Shown: positions 1 to 7,605, counted from the first letter of the stretch. The stretch is DNA of 17,808 nt from JAWXTP01 sp044433415 (GCA_044433415.1 JAWXTP010000055.1:1-17808); one strand, 5' to 3'. Notes: generated from the letters alone by a model not told the origin. Made by a program: numbers and translations.

Positions 1-123
1 AATTTCATCTTTGAATTTTTATAAATACGCCGTGGGAACCACCACGCCTGTTTTTATAAAAATCCAAATCTAAAACTTCTAAATCTAAAATCGAATAAAA
101 CCAATTATTAGAACTCCCCTATA
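1..123 (+). mobile_element. Palindromic MITE-like element, copy A (cut by left window edge)
   Basis: This is the right-hand three quarters of the ~160 bp element seen complete at 1530-1690. It matches 1572-1694 base for base with three mismatches that I can count. It includes the GC-rich centre, in which CGTGG and CCACG flank GAACCA, and the right terminal repeat ending in AACTCCCC. It carries no ORF. Its left end lies outside the window. The high identity to copy B suggests recent spread or gene conversion. Confidence 0.75.
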
Positions 124-125
124 AT

Positions 126-151
126 AACAATTATCGACGACAATAATTGTT
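126..151. repeat. Perfect 9-bp hairpin next to copy A
   Basis: AACAATTAT (126-134) and ATAATTGTT (143-151) are perfect inverted repeats around an 8-base loop. The arm is AT-only apart from one pair and is followed by TTTAC. It may be a weak terminator or simply an AT-rich palindrome. Confidence 0.4.
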
Positions 152-173
152 TTACACTACTTAATTAACCATT

Positions 174-217
174 AAACCCAAGAGCGTTGAGTTTTTATAT
201 TCAATACTTTTGGGTTT
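174..217 (+). terminator. Possible terminator of an upstream plus-strand gene
   Basis: AAACCCAA (174-181) pairs with TTGGGTTT (210-217), and the inner TTGA/TCAA can extend the stem. The second arm runs into an AT-rich stretch rather than a clean U-tract. It would end transcription entering from the left, before the ATPase promoter. The right arm overlaps a weak -7-like TACTTTTG at 205-212. Confidence 0.4.
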
Positions 218-237
218 ATTTATTTTAAATCATGCGA

Positions 238-269
238 TTTGCATAATTCAAAATAAATGATTAGCTTTG
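238..269 (+). promoter_or_regulatory. Bacteroidota-type promoter for the ATPase gene
   Basis: TTTG (238-241), a 20-base spacer and TAGCTTTG (262-269) match the Bacteroidota -33 TTTG / -7 TAnnTTTG consensus. Transcription would start near 275, giving a very short leader before the ATG at 288. Confidence 0.6.
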
Positions 270-287
270 TGAAAAACATGATTCGCA

Positions 288-1418
288 ATGAATAGAAATC
301 CATTTGTAGTAACAGGACGAATTGAGCCTGAATATTTTTGTGATAGAGTAAATGAGTCTGCAAGGCTTGTAAAATCTATCACCAATGGTAATAATATGGT
401 TATTATCTCGCCTCGACGTATGGGTAAGACGGGGTTGATTCAATTCTGTTATGATAAACCAGAAATTTCAGATCACTACTATACATTCTTTTTGGATATA
501 CTACACACAACGTCGCTTAGAGAATTTACTTATATATTAGGTAAAACATTATTCAATACATTGTTTCCTAGAAGTAAAAAGATGGTTAATTTATTTGCTC
601 AAACACTAAAATCTCTTAGTGGGAAATTTGGTTTTGATGTTCTTAGTGGTATGCCTACCTTTAGTGTTGAGCTTGGTGATATAGATAAACCAGAGTACAC
701 GCTTGAGGAGATTTTTACATTACTTTCATCTGTTGATAAGCCTTGCTTTATTGCTATTGATGAATTTCAGCAAATTGCTAAATATCCCGAAAAGAACATA
801 GAGGCACTACTTCGTACGCATATTCAAAAAATAAAGAATTGTAATTTTATTTTTGCTGGTAGTGAAAGAAGTATGATGCAAGCGATGTTTTTATCTTCTG
901 CTCGACCATTTTACCGTTCGGCAGATGTAATGGAACTCGGAGCAATTGACAAGGAAATTTATATTGATTTCGCAGAAACGAATTTTATAAAACATGATAA
1001 GTTTATAAATCGCGAAGTTATAGCTGAAGCGTATAATTTATTTAATGGTCATACGTTTTATATTCAAAAATGTTTTAATGAGGCTTATGCAAATACCGCG
1101 AAGGGTGAGTTTTGTACAGCGGAGACTATAGAAATATCTGTTATGGATATGATAGGTTTGTATGACACAATCTTCCGTGAGATATTATCAAATATACCCG
1201 AAAAACAGAAGGTATTACTTTATGCAATAGCTAAGGAGGGTCATGCTCAGCAAATACAATCAGTTGATTTTATAAAGAAATATAGTCTAAGTTCAGCAAG
1301 CTCCATTCAATCAGCAGCAAGAAAACTACTTGATAAAGATTTAATCATTGAACAAAATAAGATATATTCTCTCTCAGATAAACTTTTTGAGATGTGGATA
1401 AATAAAGGTAACTTCTAA
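288..1418 (+). CDS. AAA+ ATP-binding protein (archaeal-type ATPase family)
   Basis: The protein has 376 residues and no signal peptide, so it is cytoplasmic. Its N-terminus (NPFVV near 4-8, FCDR at 17-20) is typical of the Bacteroidota proteins related to the 'ATPase domain predominantly from Archaea' group. Walker A is SPRRMGKT (41-48), Walker B is CFIAIDEF (153-160), and a sensor-like segment FIFAGSERSMM lies near 187-197. The C-terminal ~75 residues look like a winged-helix region. Members of this group are P-loop NTPases of mostly unknown role, often present in many genomic copies. The gene stands alone on the plus strand, converges on the DUF4374 gene, and is bracketed by two direct copies of a palindromic element. 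Its stop codon lies inside a sequence resembling the end of that element. The start at 288 is supported by family similarity and by the promoter. The fold assignment is firm; the cellular role is unknown. Confidence 0.85.
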   Translation: MNRNPFVVTGRIEPEYFCDRVNESARLVKSITNGNNMVIISPRRMGKTGLIQFCYDKPEISDHYYTFFLDILHTTSLREFTYILGKTLFNTLFPRSKKMVNLFAQTLKSLSGKFGFDVLSGMPTFSVELGDIDKPEYTLEEIFTLLSSVDKPCFIAIDEFQQIAKYPEKNIEALLRTHIQKIKNCNFIFAGSERSMMQAMFLSSARPFYRSADVMELGAIDKEIYIDFAETNFIKHDKFINREVIAEAYNLFNGHTFYIQKCFNEAYANTAKGEFCTAETIEISVMDMIGLYDTIFREILSNIPEKQKVLLYAIAKEGHAQQIQSVDFIKKYSLSSASSIQSAARKLLDKDLIIEQNKIYSLSDKLFEMWINKGNF

Positions 1419-1433
1419 AAACTAGGTTTTAAC
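1406..1433 (+). repeat. Half-copy of the element end, supplying the ATPase stop codon
   Basis: The segment AGGTAACTTCTAAAAACTAG followed by GTTTTAAC closely resembles the left end of the palindromic element (GGGAACTTCTAAAAATTGG then ATTTTAAC at 1530). The ATPase stop codon TAA at 1416-1418 lies within it, so the last few codons of the gene are repeat-derived or repeat-like. No right-hand partner is visible. Confidence 0.5.
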
Positions 1434-1461
1434 ACTTTCCCCTTCTGTAGAAATAAAAAAT

Positions 1462-1503
1462 AATAGGCTGACAATCGAGTAAAAACTCTTTTGTCAGCCT
1501 ATT
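1462..1503. terminator. Rho-independent terminator between convergent genes
   Basis: A 12-bp perfect stem AATAGGCTGACA (1462-1473) / TGTCAGCCTATT (1492-1503) encloses an inner GAGT/ACTC pairing. It has A-rich sequence on the left and TTTTA on the right, so it could act in both directions. It lies 44 bp after the ATPase stop and can also stop transcription coming from the DUF4374 gene. Confidence 0.8.
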
Positions 1504-1529
1504 TTACTATTATGTCGATAGTATATTTA

Positions 1530-1690
1530 GGGAACTTCTAAAAATTGGATTTTAACGCTTTTAGATTTATAAATTTCATCTTTGAATTTTTACAAATACG
1601 CCGTGGGAACCACCACGCCTGTATTTATAAAATTCCAAATCTAAAACTTCTAAATCTAAAATCGAATAAAACCAATTATTAGAACTCCCC
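1530..1690 (+). mobile_element. Palindromic MITE-like element, copy B (complete, 161 bp)
   Basis: The left end (GGGAACTTCTAAAAATTGG) and the reverse complement of the right end (GGGGAGTTCTAATAATTGG) are imperfect terminal inverted repeats of about 25 bp. The arms stay complementary inward to a central CGTGG/CCACG stem around 1601-1617, so the whole element can fold as one long imperfect hairpin. It has no ORF. The flanks are TTTA on the left and TATA on the right, so a clean target-site duplication is not certain. It lies just downstream of the DUF4374 stop codon. Confidence 0.75.
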
Positions 1691-1714
1691 TATAGAAAAT
1701 ATTAGAACGCGTGT

Positions 1715-3070
1715 TTAGAAAAGCGAAGAGTAGAAACCCGATCCACCATTTACAAGTTTTGCACCTATTGTTGGTTCTGCTGAAGTACTTGCGATGTCAA
1801 ATATATAGATGTTGCCTTCTGTTGACCCATTTGGGCATATCGCCATATACATTTTACCGTCATTAAAAGCTACATCTTGGTAACTCCATAAGTTTATGTT
1901 ACTAGGAACATTTAGAGCAATTGCTGTTTTTGTGTTTAAATCTACACGTGCAAGACCCCATTTATAAGTATCTTCAGTTTCAAGGTTGTTATCGTTGTAA
2001 GGAACGTATGCAATACCATCACCTGCATAGAACATACCTGTTCCGCCTAAACCAGAGTCACCAGTTGATACAGAAGCTCCAAGAGCATCTTGTAAATCGA
2101 AGTCATAAGAACTATCATATTCACCTGTTGTACCGCTGATTTTTAGGATGCGAAGGTTGCTCATTGTTACGTGGTAGATGTCGTCATTGTACTCACAGAA
2201 AGGATTTGTACGGTATCCGTAAGTTTGACCTATTGTACGGTCTCCGTTAAATTCTGGAGCTTCCATTATTTCAATATTTGCGAAATTACCACCTTTAACA
2301 ACCATTACACCTGCTGTAGCATCATAGTCTCCATCGCTAGATGCACTTGATGCAACCAATCTACGACGAGCTATACCATAAAACATATATTCGCTTGTAC
2401 CGATAGTTTTTTTGTATGGGAAGTGAGTACGCCATACATAGACGTCAGTACCTTGAGTACCGTCCTCTTCGTATGATTCTGTTGTTGGTATTTCTCCTGT
2501 GCCATAACTAGAAACAGCCATAGATGAAAGGTCAACAAATCCGTAAGAAAGAGTAGCAGAAGTTGTTGTGTAGTTACCTTCATCATCTGATTCATTCACT
2601 GTTGTAACATTATGTCCAGCAGCAGTAGAATCATCTGTTAAAGAAACACGGCAATAAGTATTTCCAACAGCAGTTCCAATAGCTACTGCATTACCTTCTT
2701 GATTATAGTCATCACTACCGTCAGTATCAGGCATACTATATTTTGTTAAGTTTCCACCACCATAACTAAAGTTATATAAATATTCACCTACAGAATAAGC
2801 ATATGCAGTACGTGTACTCTCGATTTCATAACCTGCTCCATTAAATGTAATAGAGTTTGAGTTGTCTGAAAGATAATCAGAAGAGAAAGTCATAAGATAT
2901 GTTCCTGTTGTAGAGCTTGTAGCGTCACTGTCATTCCACATCATATTAAATACTGCAGTAGTCTCAGTCTCTGTTCCTCCTTCATTGTTATTTTCGTTTT
3001 CAACATCTTCTTTCGAACATGCAATTAATGCAAAGGATATAATTCCTGCAAGAAATAATTTTTTTTTCAT
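1715..3070 (-). CDS. DUF4374 domain surface lipoprotein
   Basis: The 451-residue protein has a lipoprotein signal peptide ending in a LIAC lipobox (Cys 18). The next residues, SKED, resemble the K-(D/E)-(D/E) lipoprotein export signal of Bacteroidota, suggesting display on the cell surface. The acidic/Asn/Thr-rich linker (about 20-40) is followed by a long beta-rich domain typical of DUF4374. In Bacteroides, lipoproteins of this kind sit beside TonB-dependent receptors; to my recollection XusB of the XusABC xenosiderophore system is one. Here the TonB receptor gene lies directly upstream on the same strand. No promoter matching TAnnTTTG is visible in the 195-bp gap, so co-transcription is likely. 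Codons 2-4 form a nine-A run. The ligand is unknown, and an iron or siderophore role is inferred from family and context only. Confidence 0.8.
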   Translation of the reverse strand: MKKKLFLAGIISFALIACSKEDVENENNNEGGTETETTAVFNMMWNDSDATSSTTGTYLMTFSSDYLSDNSNSITFNGAGYEIESTRTAYAYSVGEYLYNFSYGGGNLTKYSMPDTDGSDDYNQEGNAVAIGTAVGNTYCRVSLTDDSTAAGHNVTTVNESDDEGNYTTTSATLSYGFVDLSSMAVSSYGTGEIPTTESYEEDGTQGTDVYVWRTHFPYKKTIGTSEYMFYGIARRRLVASSASSDGDYDATAGVMVVKGGNFANIEIMEAPEFNGDRTIGQTYGYRTNPFCEYNDDIYHVTMSNLRILKISGTTGEYDSSYDFDLQDALGASVSTGDSGLGGTGMFYAGDGIAYVPYNDNNLETEDTYKWGLARVDLNTKTAIALNVPSNINLWSYQDVAFNDGKMYMAICPNGSTEGNIYIFDIASTSAEPTIGAKLVNGGSGFYSSLF

Positions 3071-3105
3071 TTTTTTGATTTTTTGATTTTTATATTAATA
3101 TTTAA

Positions 3106-3265
3106 GGGAAGTTATAATAATTGGTTTTATTCTTTTTTTTGATTTAGAAGTTTTAGATTTGGAATTTTATAAATCGAGCGTGGTGGTTCCACGGCGGATT
3201 TGTAAAAATTCAAAGATGAAATTTATAAATCTAAAAGCGTTAAAATCCAATTTTTAGAAGTTTCC
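3106..3265 (-). mobile_element. Palindromic MITE-like element, copy C (inverted, 160 bp)
   Basis: The reverse complement aligns with copy B along its whole length with scattered differences. The terminal repeats are GGGAAGTTATAATAATTGG on the left and, on the right, the complement of GGAAACTTCTAAAAATTGG. TTAA flanks both sides. The element occupies most of the gap between the TonB receptor and DUF4374 genes and directly abuts the receptor stop codon (3266-3268). As RNA it would form a long hairpin between the two cistrons. Confidence 0.75.
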
Positions 3266-5752
3266 TTAAAATATTCGGCAATTGAATTTAACAGATAACC
3301 ATCGGCCAGGTTTTTGAAGAGCGTAATTGTCGAAAACCTGTTCGTCAAATATATTTTTTGCGTCAAACGATAAGGAATAATTGTTTTTTGGGAAAGTGTA
3401 CACCGCCCCTATATCATGAGTAAATTGAGTTGGCACAATTGCCTTGTTGTTACTTCCATAACATTCCCAATTTACGTAAAACTCATGAGTGTAATTTGTA
3501 TTGTAGTTTAATGCAAGCGAGCCCTTAGTGTTAAATACATTATATATGCGAAACGAAACTTCACCACCTGCTGTAAGGTATGGTTGGTTTCGCATACGAT
3601 TATTGTATTGGTCATACGCTACTCCAAACTCATTGTATTTTAGGTTAAATCGAGCATCTGCATAACCTGCGTTTGCACTAATAAACAATTCATTTTTAAC
3701 ACATCGGCGTGTGTAGTTTATCTCGGCATCTACACCTTTACTTAACATCTTACCTATATTTTCATAACCATAAAGGTCGTCATTTTGATTTACTACAGAC
3801 TTTTCTATAAGGTTTGAAACGTCACGATAAAATACGTTTGCATTGATGTTTATTTTGTTTCTACTACTTAAACCTAATGAAATGTCACTTATCAAAGTTC
3901 CTATATTTAAGTTAGTACTTTGTTCGGGTTTAAGATCTATTGTTGCCTCAATATTGTTTGACACATCACCCAAAAGTTCGGTAAAACTAGGAAGTCTTAC
4001 TGCTTTCTCTCCCGATATAGTTATTAATACTTTAGGAAGAACAGCATATGACAAGGCAGCGCCATAACCTCCATTCAAGGAATTATTACTATATTCCTGC
4101 CCTATCGTTACCCCATCTTCTACGATAGGGTCTACTAAAGTTGCGCTTTGCTTAAATAGTTTGTAAAATATGGAACTCTTCAATTTGTCATTGATTAGAT
4201 TAATGTCATATGATATTGAAGATGTCAATTTATTAATAATACGAGTTTCAGTCAGCATCTGCTCTAATACAGATAAGTAAGGATCTTCTACGTCACGACT
4301 AAAATTAGAATACATAGTATTAAACGATATCTTATGTTTTCTGTTTTTGTCTAATGCATAATCTAGGTTTATACGACCAACAATAGTGTTTTCCATATTG
4401 TTCTCCATAGATGCAGCGCCGCCTTCGCCACCACCTTTTGTCCACTCAAGAGGTGTCCCATCATTGCTTGTGTATATGTCACCATGCCAACCGTAAATGT
4501 AAGTACAAGTGTCAATTAATAGGCGATTAGAGTGAGAATATGATGCTAAAACTTTTACGTCTAAACGAGGGAGAATGTTACGTTTTTCGTAAGTTAAATT
4601 TGCTACTATAGAATTTTGTTCGGTACGACGTTGGCCATACACTACCTCCATTGATGCTCCGTGTTGAATATCTTTATTGATTTCTGAGTAGCGAATTTCA
4701 GCTCTTAATTTATCTGCCCAGTTTACATGAGAAAGCCCAATGTTTCCAGCCATACCGTATGACTCGTAATTGTCGTGAAAACGCCTAGCTCTAACATTTT
4801 CGTTTCGAAATGTGGTCATATCTGTAACATAGATTACATTATCACCCCACACTTCGTAGTCGTTATCAGAGTAATTATAATACGCAGAAGCTCCTGCTGT
4901 AATTCCACTTTTCTTTGTACGAAACTGACCATTAATATCTGCTCTATGGGTATTGTGGGAACCGTATGAATATGAAGTATTTAACATGTTTATTGAGTTC
5001 TGTTTCAATATGATGTTTATTGCTCCTCCAAGTGCATCATCTGCCAAGTAAGCAGGTACAACTCCTTTAAAAACATCTATTCTCTCGATTAGTGAAGGAG
5101 GGATACTTGAAACCGTAAAGTTACTTCCATAATTGCGAATAGATACCCCATCTATATATACCCTCACTGAATTATCTGAAAGTCCATTGATACTATAGTT
5201 CATATCTGAACCTAAACCACCGCTTTGACGTATTTTGACTCCTGGTGTGTTGTTCACTAGTTCGTCGGTTGTTATTGTTGAAAACAATGCTTTTTGAGTA
5301 CCTATAGAAGTTAGCGCAAATCCCTGTTCTTTAAGCTGTTGTGATTTACTTTGCGATGTTACTATCACACTTTCTGCTGAGATAGCCATTGGTGTAAGAG
5401 ATATGTCTGTGATTATATCATCTTTTCTTGGATGAGTCGTATTGTTCACATCAAATGAGTATTCCGCAAAACTAAGATGTGTTACTTTTACTTTATAATT
5501 TCCGTGAATTAAAGGCAATTGATAATAACCTTTATCATCAGTTAGAGTGCCGATAGTTGTACCGTCAATATGTATCATGGCATACGCAACTGGAGATGAG
5601 TCTTCACTTGAAGTGATCAACCCTTTAAGTAATGTTCGTTTGTTTTCGCCTTCATTAGGGACTGTTTCGACACTTATTGTAGTGTATTTATTGTTATTTT
5701 CTATAGCAAAAATTATTGTAGGTAAGAAAAATAAAGTATAAAATAATCTCAT
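3266..5752 (-). CDS. TonB-dependent outer-membrane receptor
   Basis: This start gives 828 residues beginning with a signal peptide (MRLFYTLFFLPTIIFA). A carboxypeptidase-D regulatory-like beta domain (about 40-120) precedes the plug (about 130-235, with NTPGVKIRQ, YIDGVSI and IDVFKGVVPAYLADDALGG typical of plugs). The 22-strand-type barrel ends in a C-terminal Phe. It should import a large or scarce ligand across the outer membrane using TonB-ExbBD energy. The frame is open to an ATG at 5806, but that codon falls inside the promoter -7 element at 5804-5811, and the added residues are not signal-peptide-like, so 5752 is preferred. The DUF4374 lipoprotein gene follows, as in iron/siderophore uptake pairs. 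The substrate is not identifiable. No PepSY-type inner-membrane partner is present in the window. Confidence 0.9.
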   Translation of the reverse strand: MRLFYTLFFLPTIIFAIENNNKYTTISVETVPNEGENKRTLLKGLITSSEDSSPVAYAMIHIDGTTIGTLTDDKGYYQLPLIHGNYKVKVTHLSFAEYSFDVNNTTHPRKDDIITDISLTPMAISAESVIVTSQSKSQQLKEQGFALTSIGTQKALFSTITTDELVNNTPGVKIRQSGGLGSDMNYSINGLSDNSVRVYIDGVSIRNYGSNFTVSSIPPSLIERIDVFKGVVPAYLADDALGGAINIILKQNSINMLNTSYSYGSHNTHRADINGQFRTKKSGITAGASAYYNYSDNDYEVWGDNVIYVTDMTTFRNENVRARRFHDNYESYGMAGNIGLSHVNWADKLRAEIRYSEINKDIQHGASMEVVYGQRRTEQNSIVANLTYEKRNILPRLDVKVLASYSHSNRLLIDTCTYIYGWHGDIYTSNDGTPLEWTKGGGEGGAASMENNMENTIVGRINLDYALDKNRKHKISFNTMYSNFSRDVEDPYLSVLEQMLTETRIINKLTSSISYDINLINDKLKSSIFYKLFKQSATLVDPIVEDGVTIGQEYSNNSLNGGYGAALSYAVLPKVLITISGEKAVRLPSFTELLGDVSNNIEATIDLKPEQSTNLNIGTLISDISLGLSSRNKININANVFYRDVSNLIEKSVVNQNDDLYGYENIGKMLSKGVDAEINYTRRCVKNELFISANAGYADARFNLKYNEFGVAYDQYNNRMRNQPYLTAGGEVSFRIYNVFNTKGSLALNYNTNYTHEFYVNWECYGSNNKAIVPTQFTHDIGAVYTFPKNNYSLSFDAKNIFDEQVFDNYALQKPGRWLSVKFNCRIF

Positions 5753-5803
5753 ATGATATAAATAGTAATTTTGATGTCTTAAATTGTTATGTATTTTGCA
5801 TTG

Positions 5804-5834
5804 CAAAGGTATTTCAATAATGCGCCCTGTGCAA
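5804..5834 (-). promoter_or_regulatory. Promoter of the TonB receptor/DUF4374 operon
   Basis: On the minus strand, TACCTTTG (complement of 5804-5811) matches the -7 element TAnnTTTG. TTG (complement of 5832-5834) lies 20 bases upstream as a -33 element. The predicted start near 5797 leaves a leader of about 45 nt before the ATG at 5752. I saw no obvious Fur-box palindrome, but such sites are poorly defined in this phylum. Confidence 0.6.
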
Positions 5835-6027
5835 TCACTAATATGAATGAAAAGAAATGTATTTTTATATTAAAAATCACTATTTGTTGTTGTTTTTATT
5901 GATATGTCTGCTAAAATTATGGGAGGGGCGTTTTTATTTTAAGCACATTATTACCTTCTTATTCATTTTTAATTTATGTTTTATTAACATTCTGATATAT
6001 TACTTATTTTCAATATATTAAACAAAA

Positions 6028-6076
6028 AAAATAGCACCTTTCCATTACTAATTTAGTAACGAAAAGGTGCTATTTT
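6028..6076 (-). terminator. Rho-independent terminator after the dipeptidase gene
   Basis: AAAATAGCACCTTTC (6028-6042) pairs with GAAAAGGTGCTATTTT (6061-6076), with an inner TTACTAA/TTAGTAA stem. It is A-rich on the left, which becomes a U-tract on the minus strand. It lies 45 bp after the dipeptidase stop. Confidence 0.8.
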
Positions 6077-6121
6077 ACTTCTGTCTTTTAAAGTGTTGAG
6101 CTATAGTATATTACAAAAAAG

Positions 6122-7336
6122 TCAACAACCTAGGGTTTTACTATACGCGATAACTTCATTGAATACTCTAATAAAGTTTCCACCCCAAATTTTCTCTATA
6201 TCTACATCAGAATAACCACGAGAAATAAGTTCAGCAGTTATACCTATTAATTGAGATACGTCTTTACAGTCGATAACGCCACCACCACCGTCGAAGTCAG
6301 TACCTATACCAACATAGTCTACACCTATGTTTTTAGCGACATAATCAATGTGGTCAACATAGTCTTTTATACAAGCATTTTGTTCTGGGTAACGGCTTTT
6401 GATTTCTGAAAGTGCTGCGCGTGCTTTACGTACTGCGGTAGTGTCACTTTTAGGAGTTTTGTAGTAAGCCTCACGAGCGGCTGAAATTTCTGCTTCATAC
6501 GCCTCGTCCTTAGGAAATTCTTTAATATATCTGTCAAGGATACATATTTGAATAACGCCACCATTTCCTTTAAGTGCTTTTAACATATCGTCTGTGAAAT
6601 TACGATCGTGGTTAGTAAGCGCGCGTACAGAAGAGTGAGATGCAACGATAGGTGTTTTAGAAAGTTTTATCACGTCATAGAAAGTTTCATCCGATGCGTG
6701 AGAAACATCTATCATAGCGCCTATTTCATTTAAGCGAGTAACAAGTTGTTCACCAAAAGGAGAAAGACCTCCAAAGACAGCACCTTCTGCATCTGACGAC
6801 GAATCACAGATGTTATTATTGTAACTATGGCATAGACCAAACATACGTGCACCCATACCATAAAGAGTATCAACGCGAGCGATATCATTCCCAATAGGTA
6901 AGCTGTTTTCCATAGTTGGAAGTATGCCTAATTTACCTTGTTTTTTCAGTTCGTACATGTCGTCAGGACAAGAAACCATGCCTACTATTTCAGGATTTGC
7001 AGCTACTATACATTGCATAGTGTCATAAAGGCGCTTAGCTTTAGCGTACATAGCTTCTACATAGTCATCACCACTTTTTTGAGGTGTGAATACAGCAAAA
7101 CTTTCAATAGTTAAAGAACCTTTTTGCATTTTTGGGAAGTCTACACATCCATTACCTTCTTTTGTCACGTCAAAAGTTGGAGATAGCAGTGACATAGGAG
7201 TGTCACAGTGAGTGTCTAATGTTAAAATTGAGCGTTGTAGTTTTTCTGCACGCTCCATCAATGTGGGTTGTTGTGCACATGATGAAATCATAATTGCAAA
7301 TAATGCAAGTGAGATTGTTTTTAAATTTGTTTTCAT
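6122..7336 (-). CDS. Membrane dipeptidase lipoprotein (peptidase family M19)
   Basis: The 404-residue protein has a lipoprotein signal peptide with lipobox ISSC (Cys 20) and belongs to the renal dipeptidase (M19) zinc hydrolases, which cleave dipeptides. The family's metal ligands are visible: His43-x-Asp45 in DTHCDTP, the bridging Glu143 in TMENSLP, His213 in DVSHAS and His234 in VASHSS. The conserved Arg in NHDR (245) and GIGTDFDG (343-350) are also present, so it should be active. The residues after Cys20 (AQQPT) lack an acidic surface-export signal, so a periplasm-facing anchor is more likely than surface display. It is a single-gene unit with its own promoter and terminator. A role in peptide nutrition or peptidoglycan-derived dipeptide turnover is inferred; the substrate is unknown. 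Confidence 0.92.
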   Translation of the reverse strand: MKTNLKTISLALFAIMISSCAQQPTLMERAEKLQRSILTLDTHCDTPMSLLSPTFDVTKEGNGCVDFPKMQKGSLTIESFAVFTPQKSGDDYVEAMYAKAKRLYDTMQCIVAANPEIVGMVSCPDDMYELKKQGKLGILPTMENSLPIGNDIARVDTLYGMGARMFGLCHSYNNNICDSSSDAEGAVFGGLSPFGEQLVTRLNEIGAMIDVSHASDETFYDVIKLSKTPIVASHSSVRALTNHDRNFTDDMLKALKGNGGVIQICILDRYIKEFPKDEAYEAEISAAREAYYKTPKSDTTAVRKARAALSEIKSRYPEQNACIKDYVDHIDYVAKNIGVDYVGIGTDFDGGGGVIDCKDVSQLIGITAELISRGYSDVDIEKIWGGNFIRVFNEVIAYSKTLGC

Positions 7337-7397
7337 AGTTTATATTTAAATTTAGTTTTTTCTAATCATGATGTGAATAAAATGGGGTTACTAAATG

Positions 7398-7405
7398 CAA
7401 ATATA
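7398..7405 (-). promoter_or_regulatory. -7 element of the dipeptidase promoter
   Basis: The complement reads TATATTTG, a full match to TAnnTTTG, about 62 bp upstream of the ATG. No clear TTTG -33 element is seen at the expected spacing, so the call rests on the -7 motif and position. Confidence 0.45.
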
Positions 7406-7605
7406 TGATTTTATTGTTAAAGTTGTCCTTTTTTTTGTTCTTTTTTTTAGTTTATTAAAAATACCTAAAATTTACTAGTATTCAAAAATGTATAAGTTTT
7501 GGATATTATAATATCATTATATTATATATTATTATTGTACTTTTGTATTGAACATAAGGACTTAGTTATTTTGTTGGAAGTTATATAAATAAAGTAGTTT
7601 TAGTT

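Larger units (their letters stand above)
5753..6121. other. Intergenic region between dipeptidase and TonB receptor genes
   Basis: This 369-bp gap contains the receptor leader and promoter (5804-5834) on one side and the dipeptidase terminator (6028-6076) on the other. I see no convincing ORF, RNA gene or repeat in the remaining ~190 bp, which are AT-rich. Confidence 0.6.

Noticed and set aside
126..217. Hairpins upstream of the ATPase as an operator or riboswitch
   Set aside because: They lie upstream of the predicted promoter, so they would not be in the ATPase mRNA. The right one fits a terminator of an upstream gene better.
261..443. Minus-strand frame over the ATPase start
   Set aside because: It overlaps the ATPase N-terminus and promoter on the opposite strand and has no recognisable features. 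It is a shadow frame.
3059..3067. Nine-A run after the DUF4374 start codon as a phase-variation tract
   Set aside because: MKKK starts are common in Bacteroidota lipoproteins, and the run is only nine bases. There is no in-window evidence of variation.
1715..5752. Calling the receptor and lipoprotein xusA and xusB, or a SusC/SusD pair
   Set aside because: The lipoprotein is DUF4374-like and not SusD-like, and the receptor cannot be assigned to a substrate from sequence reading alone. No gene symbols are given.
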